From Desulfobacterales bacterium (GTDB taxonomy: Bacteria > Desulfobacterota > Dissulfuribacteria > Dissulfuribacterales > JAMONC01), in NCBI GenBank assembly GCA_027066725.1, contig JAMONC010000332.1:1-6116 (forward strand): DNA of 6,116 nt, read 5' to 3'. Below the pieces are notes generated by a model. It was not told the DNA's origin and ran no database searches. It saw only the letters and a list, made by a program, of their open reading frames with translations. Within the stretch, counting starts at the first letter, position 1; each line of letters begins with the position of its first letter. This document shows positions 1 through 6,116 of the stretch, in pieces. The position numbers and the translations under genes are program-made.

Positions 1-405
1 ACAAGAAGCACATGGTGGTGGACTGGTGTAATACTTTTTCCTATCTCTCTTATAGCATTTTCTCTAAGTCAAAATTACTATGAAGCACTTATCTCTATCT
101 TATTTGCAGGAAGTGCAATGGTTATCACTTCTACAAACTCCCTTTCTCTTCTTCAGCTTGGAAGCACAGATGAGTTAAGAGGACGAATTATGGGACTTTT
201 TACAACAAGTTTTATGGGGCTTTTCCCTTTAGGAAGTCTTATGATAGGAAGTCTTGCAGAATTTTTAGGAAGTAGAATTGCAATACTCTCCGGTGCCCTT
301 TTGGCTTTTGTAATTGTAATGTTTGTGTTCTTCAGATTTAGAAAAAGAACAAGAATACTTGCTACTAAGGGGGATATTGAGACAGAAGATTGTTCCATTT
401 TCTGA
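1..405 (+). CDS. MFS transporter, C-terminal part (5'-truncated by window edge)
   Basis: This is the C-terminal 134 residues of a major facilitator superfamily membrane transporter, probably of the MFS_3/EntS-like exporter group. The frame is open from base 1, so the gene begins left of the window; the ATG at 118 is an internal Met, not the start. Visible hydrophobic segments lie near residues 9-24, 28-50, 64-85 and 92-112, consistent with the last membrane helices. The loop STDELRGRIMGLF (residues 55-67), followed by a Gly- and Leu-rich helix with PLGSL, is a familiar pattern in this family. The last helix is followed by a basic FRFRKRTR end and then about 16 polar residues to the TGA at 403-405. 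The substrate cannot be told from this fragment. The gene converges on the sensor kinase gene and overlaps it by 141 bases. The family call is fairly secure; the subfamily is from memory of the motif. Confidence 0.85.
   Translation, partial: TRSTWWWTGVILFPISLIAFSLSQNYYEALISILFAGSAMVITSTNSLSLLQLGSTDELRGRIMGLFTTSFMGLFPLGSLMIGSLAEFLGSRIAILSGALLAFVIVMFVFFRFRKRTRILATKGDIETEDCSIF
265..405. other. Tail-to-tail overlap of transporter and kinase genes
   Basis: The transporter stop is at 403-405 (+) and the kinase stop at 265-267 (-), so 141 bases are coding on both strands. The transporter's last membrane helix ends near base 340 and the kinase ATPase fold ends near base 367, so the conserved cores abut rather than overlap. 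The final 33 kinase residues are read opposite transporter helix 12, and the transporter's polar tail is read opposite the end of the ATPase domain. I found no hairpin with a T-run here, so transcripts from both sides may run into each other as antisense RNA. Confidence 0.8.
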
Positions 406-1488
406 ATCTAATAACTCGAGACTTCCATCTAAACGCATGGCTAAATCCTTTGCTAGAAAAAGGCCTAATCCTAATCCATCTTGACTTTTCCCTACAAAAG
501 GATCAAAAAGACTATCTCTTATAGAATGAGGTATACCTTTTCCATTATCAATTACTTTAATAGTTGCATAATTATTCTTTTTTTCTGCTTCAAATATAAC
601 CTTACTTGCACCTACTTGTTCATCAATAGCATTTTGTCCTAATAGAAACAAAATATCCTCTAAGACATTGGGATCAGAAAAAATAAAGATATCTGATACA
701 CACTTAATAATTATTTGTATGTTTCTATTTTTATTTATTTCTTTCTTAAGCCTTTCTACTGTATTGTTCAATGTATCTGTTAAATTTATCTCTCTAAAAC
801 AAGGCTTATCTTGTTTGTACATAGAAACTATAGCATTTATCCTTTGAGCTAATTCTCTTGAATCTTTGAATATCTCTTGAGCCCTTTTCCTCAATTCCTT
901 TTTATCTATCAAACTCCTTGCAAGAAGTTGTGCTTTGGCGCTTAAAATTGCAAGTGGTGTTTTTAACTGATGTGCTACATGAGCACTCATTTTACCAAGT
1001 ATACTAAGTCGCTCTGCTTCTTTTAATCTCTTTGCTATCTCGAAAGTGCTTGAAACATCTTCAATTAATATCATATCTGTATTAGCTAATTGAAGTCTTC
1101 TTATTTGTAATGCCTTATCTTTAGTAAAAAGACATTTAGAACTTGCGTTTGGTAGGTCTTTAAATATTTGATCTATATTAAGAGTACCATCTTTAATAAT
1201 AGATGAAGCTATAGAATTTATCAAAATTATATCTTGTTGAGAAATAGTTTCTTTTCTTTTAGCTATAAGTCCTATACCAAGAATTTGAGTGACTTGTAAA
1301 AGTATATTCCATGCATATTCTGCCTGCAGTTTTGATTGAGAGATTAGTGCAGAAATTAAGTCAGTGGAAACAATACTTTTTCTTGAGTTTTGCTTAGTAT
1401 ATTTACGTATATAGACTACTAGAAGAGTACATGTTATTAACCAGAGTATTAATAAAACCCATATTAAAAATATCTGATTGCTACTCAC
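265..1488 (-). CDS. Membrane-anchored sensor histidine kinase (orphan)
   Basis: A 407-residue two-component sensor kinase. One membrane helix spans about residues 5-27 with almost nothing outside, so it probably senses cytoplasmic or membrane signals. Residues about 50-155 look like a degenerate PAS/GAF-type sensor region; this is weak. The HisKA helix pair starts near 160, with phospho-acceptor His173 in HQLKTPLA; Gln replaces the more usual Glu after the His. The ATPase domain shows an N-box (GQNAIDE, Asn286), G1 (IDNGKGIP, 313-320), F-box (LFDPF, 327-331) and G2 (GLGLGL, 338-343), so it should be active. The fold ends near residue 374 (LNIPL); the last 33 residues look non-conserved and are antisense to the transporter gene. 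The start is GTG, the first possible one after an in-frame TAA three codons upstream; only a poor Shine-Dalgarno is seen. It is last of five tandem genes, 14 bases after the EAL-HDOD gene. No partner response regulator is in view; the CheA receiver or a distant regulator may serve. Confidence 0.93.
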   Translation of the reverse strand: MSSNQIFLIWVLLILWLITCTLLVVYIRKYTKQNSRKSIVSTDLISALISQSKLQAEYAWNILLQVTQILGIGLIAKRKETISQQDIILINSIASSIIKDGTLNIDQIFKDLPNASSKCLFTKDKALQIRRLQLANTDMILIEDVSSTFEIAKRLKEAERLSILGKMSAHVAHQLKTPLAILSAKAQLLARSLIDKKELRKRAQEIFKDSRELAQRINAIVSMYKQDKPCFREINLTDTLNNTVERLKKEINKNRNIQIIIKCVSDIFIFSDPNVLEDILFLLGQNAIDEQVGASKVIFEAEKKNNYATIKVIDNGKGIPHSIRDSLFDPFVGKSQDGLGLGLFLAKDLAMRLDGSLELLDSENGTIFCLNIPLSSKYSCSFSKSEEHKHYNYKSQKGTGEYCNSTS

Positions 1489-1502
1489 TATTCTTTATTT
1501 GA

Positions 1503-2738
1503 TTATAAATTTTGTTCTAAGATTGCTTGAGCTTCTTTTATAGCTTCTAAATAACAATTTGTTATAGATTCAGAAGAAATAGAGAAATGTTTTGCTAATT
1601 TATTTACTATATCAAAATTTCCTCTTTCATAAGCTATAGCCATTACTAGAAATGGAGCAAGCGGACCTTTTTGTTTTAATAGACACTCAGAAACTCTACT
1701 ATCTAAATGAAGGGGGTCTAATAATTCTTCCATAGGAGACCCAAAGATTACATCTAGTAAAGAAAGCAAACCTGTTAAAAATAACATGTCAGGAAATTCT
1801 TCGTTCTTATATACAATATGCCCAATACCTTCGCAAAACTTTGCCCTTATAAATGCATTTATTAGTATTATTGAATTCTTTTTACCAGTTGCTTGAGCAA
1901 GAAGCATCATAGAAAGCCATTTTTTAATTTTATCTATACCGAGAATAATACAGGCCTGTTTAAGACTAGAGATCTTATTTCTTAATCCAATATGAGGAGA
2001 GTTTACAAAACGAAGCAATTTATAAGATAATACGGCATCTTTTGATATTATACGTTCAAGATCTGCCCAATCAAGATTTGGTTTTTGTAGTTGTTCAAGA
2101 AGTTCTATATATGTCCATCTATTAACAGATGCCTCTTTACTTCTAATAACCTCTGGCTTATAGAAAAAATAACCCTGATAATAGTCAAACCCAAGATCAT
2201 GTGCAATCTCTACCTCTTTTAATGTCTCAACTTTTTCTGCTAAAAATTTTAGGTGTCTGAAGTCTTTTAGTCTACTTAATAATGTTTTTATTTCATCAAG
2301 ACTAGTCGCCCTCCAATCTACTTTTATTATGGAACTGATTTTTAATAGTTGTTCTATCCCTGGCTTTATAAAAAAATCATCTAAAGCAAGACTATAGCCT
2401 TGCATAACTAAAGATTTACATGCATCTATTAATTCTTTATCAAGCTCGACATCTTCAAGTATCTCTACAACAACCTTGCTTGGGGGTAGTAATTCAGGGA
2501 TACCTTCTACTAAAAGATCTCTAGAAAAATTAATGAAAAGTTTTTTAGAACCTGCCAAACATTCAAAATTAACAGAGGATAAAACAGAATAAACTACATG
2601 AGCTGTTGCTGTAAAATCCTCTATACCTGGGAAATAATTTTTTTCACTTGACCTAAAAAGAAGCTCATAGGCTACAATATTGTAATTCTTATCCAATATT
2701 GGCTGACGACCTATATATATATTATTTTCTTCTGCCAT
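1503..2738 (-). CDS. EAL-HDOD signalling protein (YuxH/CdgJ-like architecture)
   Basis: A 411-residue cytoplasmic protein with an N-terminal EAL domain (about 5-200) and a C-terminal HDOD domain (about 205-400), an architecture known from YuxH- and CdgJ-type proteins. The start IYIGRQPILD matches how family members begin, so the ATG at 2738 is convincing even though no Shine-Dalgarno is visible and only 4 bases separate it from the J-protein stop. EAL signature: ELL replaces EAL (Glu25); the likely ligand positions Asn70 (INFS), Glu92 and Glu95 (VEILE), Asp120-Asp121, Lys139, Glu168 and Glu171 (AEKVE) and Gln188 (QGYFF) remain. Loop 6, usually DDFGTG, is altered to DDFFIKPG. Whether it cleaves cyclic di-GMP or only binds or signals is therefore open. 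The HDOD part has LLRFVNSP (241-248) and LGIDKIKKWL (266-275), as in the family, but no HD-GYP catalytic residues, so it is probably a protein-interaction scaffold. Within the Che-like operon it may carry output or feedback; that is inference. Confidence 0.93.
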   Translation of the reverse strand: MAEENNIYIGRQPILDKNYNIVAYELLFRSSEKNYFPGIEDFTATAHVVYSVLSSVNFECLAGSKKLFINFSRDLLVEGIPELLPPSKVVVEILEDVELDKELIDACKSLVMQGYSLALDDFFIKPGIEQLLKISSIIKVDWRATSLDEIKTLLSRLKDFRHLKFLAEKVETLKEVEIAHDLGFDYYQGYFFYKPEVIRSKEASVNRWTYIELLEQLQKPNLDWADLERIISKDAVLSYKLLRFVNSPHIGLRNKISSLKQACIILGIDKIKKWLSMMLLAQATGKKNSIILINAFIRAKFCEGIGHIVYKNEEFPDMLFLTGLLSLLDVIFGSPMEELLDPLHLDSRVSECLLKQKGPLAPFLVMAIAYERGNFDIVNKLAKHFSISSESITNCYLEAIKEAQAILEQNL

Positions 2739-2742
2739 AAGG

Positions 2743-3747
2743 CTATTGTTTATTAAAAGGTAAGGCCTTTAATATTTCTTTCTTTTTTACTGGCCATAAA
2801 ATCTTTAATAGTTCTAATAAGTTAACTACTTCTTTACTTGGTATCGTCTCAGGTAATAAAAATATTAAATCACATATGTGATCTCCTCTGTTCCCTTCCA
2901 TATCTTGCCACCCTTTATTTTTAAGAATTAACTTTCCCTTCTTAAACTCTTCCTTACTAATAACTCTAGATATAGTCCCATCAATAGTAGGTATTGTTAC
3001 ATAATTAGAAGTTAATACACTCCATATATCCACCTCTAAAGGAGCATGTATATCTAAGCCATCTAAATACCAACCATTAGGAAGAGCAAGACCTACTTCT
3101 ACAAAAACTATGTCATCTCTAATTCCAAACCTATCTTTTTTTATCCCATATTCTAAGACTACAGAATTTCTAAGTCCCCTAGGTAACTCAATAAGTATAT
3201 CTCTATGACGCAGTATCTTCCCTCTTCCATTACATTCAGGACATGTAAGACGTTTTTTCCCTCTCCCATTACAATTACGACACAAAATTTTTATCTCTTC
3301 ATCACCCCAAGATATAATCCTATAACCTATACCCCCACATGATTCACATGACAGATTTTTGGCCCAAATATATCCTTGTCCCTGACACTGAAAACATGTC
3401 TCAGTTTCATCTGTAATAGAAATGGCTTTGATACCACCAGAGAAAGCCTCTTTTGCTGAAAGTTCTAAAAAGATGTATATGCCATCACTATATCTTGGAG
3501 TTTGTTTATCCGTATGACTAAAATAATTCCATATTTTTTTAGGCTTTAATGGCCCTGTAAAACTCTTTAATTTTTCATAAGCCTTTTGAAGCTCTATATA
3601 TTCCTCTAAGGAATCAGATTTATTTTGTGAAATATCTGGATGACATCTAAATAATCGCTTTCTATACGCCTTTTTTATCTCTTTAAGATCAGAAAAAGGA
3701 CGAACCCCTAATATTTCCCACGGATCTTTTTTTAAAGCCATAGCCAT
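2743..3747 (-). CDS. DnaJ-like J-domain protein with four CxxCxGxG zinc motifs
   Basis: A 334-residue Hsp40-type co-chaperone that should stimulate DnaK ATPase and possibly bind client proteins. The J domain spans about residues 8-64, with the essential HPD at 36-38 after a basic helix II. Four zinc-binding repeats follow, with Cys pairs at 118/121, 134/137, 156/159 and 169/172, inserted in the first C-terminal beta domain as in DnaJ. The second beta domain (about 225-300) retains IPTIDG and the KGKL/KNKGW region typical of DnaJ C-termini. Unlike classical DnaJ, the Gly/Phe-rich linker is absent: only about 23 residues, with few Gly, join the J domain to the substrate-binding part. It is shorter than typical DnaJ (about 370-380), and sits in a signalling operon rather than beside dnaK or grpE, so it is probably a specialised paralogue. 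The start is the first of two ATGs (ATGGCTATGGC); the first is better spaced from GAGAG. The CheW stop is 3 bases upstream. Confidence 0.92.
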   Translation of the reverse strand: MAMALKKDPWEILGVRPFSDLKEIKKAYRKRLFRCHPDISQNKSDSLEEYIELQKAYEKLKSFTGPLKPKKIWNYFSHTDKQTPRYSDGIYIFLELSAKEAFSGGIKAISITDETETCFQCQGQGYIWAKNLSCESCGGIGYRIISWGDEEIKILCRNCNGRGKKRLTCPECNGRGKILRHRDILIELPRGLRNSVVLEYGIKKDRFGIRDDIVFVEVGLALPNGWYLDGLDIHAPLEVDIWSVLTSNYVTIPTIDGTISRVISKEEFKKGKLILKNKGWQDMEGNRGDHICDLIFLLPETIPSKEVVNLLELLKILWPVKKKEILKALPFNKQ

Positions 3748-3750
3748 AGC

Positions 3751-4293
3751 TTATACACTCTCTTTCTCAGTAGTTTCCCTTTGTAAACGATTCTGTTTAG
3801 GCTTTTGAAGTGCCTCACTATCAAGAATAATTAGTAACTTTTCAGGAAGCTTACACACATGTCTTACATATTTCACATCAAGACCATCTATAAGAGCTGG
3901 AGGCGGCTCTATATGATCCTTTGGCACAGCCATAACATCACCAATTTGTTCTACTAAGAGGCTTATTGGCTCTTCTCTATGTCCCATAATAAGATTATTA
4001 AACTTATTTGCTTCCTTCTTTTCCTTTGTAGATAGTCCAATTCTAGTAGCTAAATTTATTGCTGTTAATATCTGACCTCTTAAATTAACCACTCCTGCTA
4101 CATAATCTGGTGCTAGAGGAACGGGAGTAATATCTAACATTCGATTTATCTCGATTACTTCTTCTATAGGAAGTCCAAAAAAGTGTTCTCCAAAATAAAA
4201 TGTTACAAATTGAATAGTTTCTATTCTTTGGACCTCCTGGCCAATGTCCTCATCTTTTGGTACTAAAGATGTTACAGGCTCTTGAACACTCAT
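3751..4293 (-). CDS. cheW: CheW-type chemosensory adaptor
   Basis: A 180-residue adaptor that should link methyl-accepting receptors to the CheA kinase in a cytoplasmic signalling array. The CheW fold runs from about residue 27 (QFVTFYFGEHFFGLPI) to about 160. The hallmark turn VAGVVNLRGQILTAINL (65-81) contains the conserved NLRG of CheW. A polar N-terminal arm of about 25 residues and a charged, Lys/Arg/Glu-rich C-terminal tail of about 20 residues flank the fold and make it slightly longer than a minimal CheW. The ATG at 4293 is supported by a strong Shine-Dalgarno seven bases upstream. It lies 16 bases after the CheA stop and 3 bases before the J-protein start, so it is co-transcribed with both. 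The symbol is by family; the cluster may be one of several in the genome, and this CheW need not be the flagellar one. Confidence 0.95.
   Translation of the reverse strand: MSVQEPVTSLVPKDEDIGQEVQRIETIQFVTFYFGEHFFGLPIEEVIEINRMLDITPVPLAPDYVAGVVNLRGQILTAINLATRIGLSTKEKKEANKFNNLIMGHREEPISLLVEQIGDVMAVPKDHIEPPPALIDGLDVKYVRHVCKLPEKLLIILDSEALQKPKQNRLQRETTEKESV
3758..3762 (-). promoter_or_regulatory. Probable Shine-Dalgarno of the J-protein gene
   Basis: On the - strand the bases read GAGAG, inside the last codons of CheW, ten bases before the ATG at 3747 and sixteen before the second ATG at 3741. The spacing favours the upstream ATG. The match is only moderate, and coupling to CheW translation across a 3-base gap may contribute. 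Confidence 0.45.
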
Positions 4294-4300
4294 TTATCTT

Positions 4301-4307
4301 CTCCTCC
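4301..4307 (-). promoter_or_regulatory. Strong Shine-Dalgarno of the CheW gene
   Basis: On the - strand the bases read GGAGGAG, seven bases before the ATG at 4293 and just after the CheA stop codon at 4310-4312. It is the best ribosome-binding site in the window and fixes the CheW start. Confidence 0.85.
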
Positions 4308-4309
4308 AT

Positions 4310-6116
4310 TTAAGCAGCTTCTTGCTGTTTAAGATAATTTTCCACTGCTTTTAACACCTGCTCTCTATCAAGTTTTGGTAAATAATCATTTATACCAGCT
4401 TCCATTCCTCTTCTTTTATCTTCATCACTTACAAGGGAAGTAACAGCAATTATAGGAATATGTTGAGTACGAGAATTATTTCTAACCTTTTGTGCTAACT
4501 CTAAGCCATTCATATTAGGCATTTCTATATCTGTGATTAAAAGGTCAAAGTCTTCTTGATTGATCTTCTCCCAAGCCTTTTCACCATCTTCTGCACTAAC
4601 CACTTCAAAACCTGCTGCAACAAGATATGAAGTTAAAAGATTTCTATAGAATGTAGAATCCTCTGCCAAAAGAATCTTTGCTGGAGGAAGTTCCTCTGTC
4701 TGAGGTTTAGCAAAGAAATCAGGATCATACATTTCAATTATCTGATATATATCAAGAAATAGAGTAGTTCTATCTTTTATAATAGCTGAACCTAAAATAC
4801 CATCTTGTTTAAAGGTCTTGTCCTCAACCTCTATTGCCATATCAAGACTATCATCTATCTCAGAGACCAAAAATGCAATGTCTTTGTCATTCATATGAAA
4901 GACTATCAAATGATAATAATCTTGCTCTGGCAAAGGTGATACAGGAAGATAATTCTCTAAACGTATAATTGGCATTGAATGCCCTCTATATTGGACAACC
5001 TCTTTATTGCCAATTACTTCTATTTTATCTACAGATATCTTATCTAGTCTGTTTACCAAGGCTAAAGGAAGTGCAAAGTGTTCCTCTGGGCCAACAGTAA
5101 ATAAAAGCAAAAATTGTCTTTCTTCCTCAAGTCTCTTCTTATCTTTCATCATCTGGCCAGGGCCTATGGATTCTTCTGAACGTGTTAGATTGACCATAGA
5201 GGTGATTCCTACTACATCTAATATAAGAGCAACTCGCCCATCCCCCATTAAAGTTGTACCAGCATAGCAAGGAATATGTTTAAGATGGCTACCTAAAGGC
5301 TTTACAACTATCTCTTCGGAATCACTAATACCATCTACAACTAGACCAAATGGTCTTTCTCCTGTATCTAAAACTACTATATTCATGCCCTCTTCTTCTG
5401 AATCTTGGGCACGTCCATACCCAAGTATTTGTCTTAGTCGTACAAGAGGAAGTATTTGTCCTCTTAATCTATAAAATTCTGAGTCCCCTATTATCTGTAC
5501 GTCTCTCTTCTTTGCTTCAGGAGAAAGTCTTACAAGTTCAACCAAATTTACTTGTGGGATTGCATATCGTTGACCTGCAGTATGTACAATAAGTGCAGGA
5601 ATAATTGCCAAGGTTAAAGGTATTTTTATACGTACAGTTGTGCCCTTTCCTACCTCACTTTGTAGATCAACTGCACCACCAAGCTTTTCTATATTGGTTT
5701 TAACAACATCCATTCCAACACCGCGGCCAGATATATTGGTCACCTTTTCTGCAGTAGAAAAGCCTGGCTGGAAAATGAGCATTAAAGCATCTCTATCAGA
5801 GAGATTCTCCGCCTGCTCAGGAGTAAGAATCCCCTTTTCAATAGCCTTCTTTTTTACCTTTTGAGGATCAATTCCTGCACCATCGTCTTGAATTTCTATA
5901 ATAACCTGACCACCCTCATGATATGCCCTCATCACAAGGGTACCAACAGGAGGCTTTCCTTTCTGGACTCTTATATCCGGTGGCTCTATCCCATGGTCTA
6001 TAGAGTTTCTGACCATGTGTGTTAGAGGATCTTTTATAACTTCTATAATAGAACGGTCTAATTCTGTATCTGCACCTTCTATTCTAAGTTGAACTTGTTT
6101 ATTAGCTTGATGGGAT
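4310..6116 (-). CDS. cheA: CheA-type hybrid kinase: P4 ATPase, P5, second CheW-like domain, receiver (N-terminus outside window)
   Basis: The frame stays open to the right edge, so the gene starts outside; 601 C-terminal residues are visible, and the ATG at 6016 is an internal Met in the N-box. Numbering from the edge, the P4 ATPase domain (to about 166) shows HMVRNSIDHGIE (33-44), G1 DDGAGI (77-82), GFSTAE (118-123) and G2 SGRGVGMDVV (129-138), all CheA hallmarks. P5 (about 168-308) has the CheW-like turn YRLRGQILPLVRL. A second CheW-like domain follows (about 333-465; turn YRGHSMPIIRL), then a receiver (about 479-598) with acidic pocket Glu485/Asp486, phospho-acceptor Asp529 (TDIEMPNMNG), Thr559 and Lys581. 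The kinase should phosphorylate its own Hpt His, which lies outside the view, and may pass phosphate to its receiver, as in hybrid CheA proteins such as FrzE or ChpA. It leads the visible operon, 16 bases before cheW. Its target, whether motility, pili or another output, cannot be told. Confidence 0.95.
   Translation of the reverse strand, partial: SHQANKQVQLRIEGADTELDRSIIEVIKDPLTHMVRNSIDHGIEPPDIRVQKGKPPVGTLVMRAYHEGGQVIIEIQDDGAGIDPQKVKKKAIEKGILTPEQAENLSDRDALMLIFQPGFSTAEKVTNISGRGVGMDVVKTNIEKLGGAVDLQSEVGKGTTVRIKIPLTLAIIPALIVHTAGQRYAIPQVNLVELVRLSPEAKKRDVQIIGDSEFYRLRGQILPLVRLRQILGYGRAQDSEEEGMNIVVLDTGERPFGLVVDGISDSEEIVVKPLGSHLKHIPCYAGTTLMGDGRVALILDVVGITSMVNLTRSEESIGPGQMMKDKKRLEEERQFLLLFTVGPEEHFALPLALVNRLDKISVDKIEVIGNKEVVQYRGHSMPIIRLENYLPVSPLPEQDYYHLIVFHMNDKDIAFLVSEIDDSLDMAIEVEDKTFKQDGILGSAIIKDRTTLFLDIYQIIEMYDPDFFAKPQTEELPPAKILLAEDSTFYRNLLTSYLVAAGFEVVSAEDGEKAWEKINQEDFDLLITDIEMPNMNGLELAQKVRNNSRTQHIPIIAVTSLVSDEDKRRGMEAGINDYLPKLDREQVLKAVENYLKQQEAA

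Noticed and set aside
153..398. 81-residue - strand reading frame
   Set aside because: It is antisense to the transporter's membrane helices in a frame different from the kinase, resembles no family, and has no ribosome site that I can see.
118..405. A separate small membrane protein starting at ATG 118
   Set aside because: The frame is open from base 1 and the upstream codons are hydrophobic and continuous with MFS helices, so this Met is internal.
2711..2727. TA-rich run resembling a promoter -10 or a microsatellite
   Set aside because: It encodes the conserved NNIYIG start of the EAL-HDOD protein; AT-rich codons explain it, and no matching -35 element is apparent.
2759..2772. Short palindrome AAGGCCTT near the J-protein 3' end as a possible terminator
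   Set aside because: Only 8 bases, no loop and no T-run on the transcribed side, and it lies within coding sequence upstream of a tightly linked gene.
5007..5864. Three + strand frames of 74-86 codons (5007-5267, 5350-5592, 5640-5864)
   Set aside because: All lie opposite the strongly conserved CheA P4/P5 coding sequence, are Ser/Leu/Pro-rich as expected for antisense frames, and match no known family.
4310..6016. CheA-like gene starting at the ATG at 6016
   Set aside because: The frame continues without a stop to the window edge and the upstream 33 codons (QVQLRIEGADTELDRS..., then IKDPLTH) are typical CheA P4 sequence; the Met sits inside the N-box HMVRNSIDHG.

Overview
This window is AT-rich and almost wholly coding. 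Sampled 60-base lines run from about 25% GC over the histidine kinase gene to about 43% over the CheA ATPase region. It holds the tail of a + strand transporter gene at the left edge and a compact run of five genes on the - strand. No RNA gene, insertion sequence, CRISPR array, origin or clear intrinsic terminator was seen, and no non-coding stretch exceeds about 20 bases. The host looks like a low-GC Gram-negative-type bacterium with complex signalling. A CheA carrying an extra CheW-like domain plus a receiver, next to an EAL-HDOD protein, would fit Desulfobacterota or Thermodesulfobacteriota and related groups. That placement is inference and weakly held.

Layout in the direction of - strand transcription (right to left): a CheA-type kinase, N-terminally cut by the right window edge (to 4310); a CheW adaptor (4293-3751); a DnaJ-like zinc-finger J-protein (3747-2743); an EAL-HDOD protein (2738-1503); and a membrane-anchored sensor histidine kinase (1488-265). 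The gaps between them are 16, 3, 4 and 14 bases, so the five genes are very probably one transcript. CheW has a strong Shine-Dalgarno, but the downstream genes have weak or no visible ones, which suggests translational coupling. The promoter must lie beyond the right edge.

Functionally this looks like part of a chemosensory (Che-like) cluster. CheA would phosphorylate itself and pass phosphate to its own C-terminal receiver and possibly to separate regulators, with CheW coupling it to methyl-accepting receptors. No receptor, CheR, CheB or free CheY is in view. The downstream genes add a co-chaperone, a c-di-GMP-related EAL domain joined to an HDOD scaffold, and an orphan sensor kinase. This mix suggests an output other than, or in addition to, flagellar switching, but the sequence does not show what that output is.

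At the left edge, the last 134 residues of an MFS exporter-like protein are encoded on the + strand. Its 3' end and that of the histidine kinase gene overlap tail to tail by 141 bases. The conserved cores of the two proteins meet almost exactly back to back, and each non-conserved tail is encoded opposite the other gene's coding sequence. I see well-assembled known families in an unusual neighbourhood rather than an obviously new enzyme system. The points most worth following are the operon composition, the linker-less J-protein and the deep convergent overlap.
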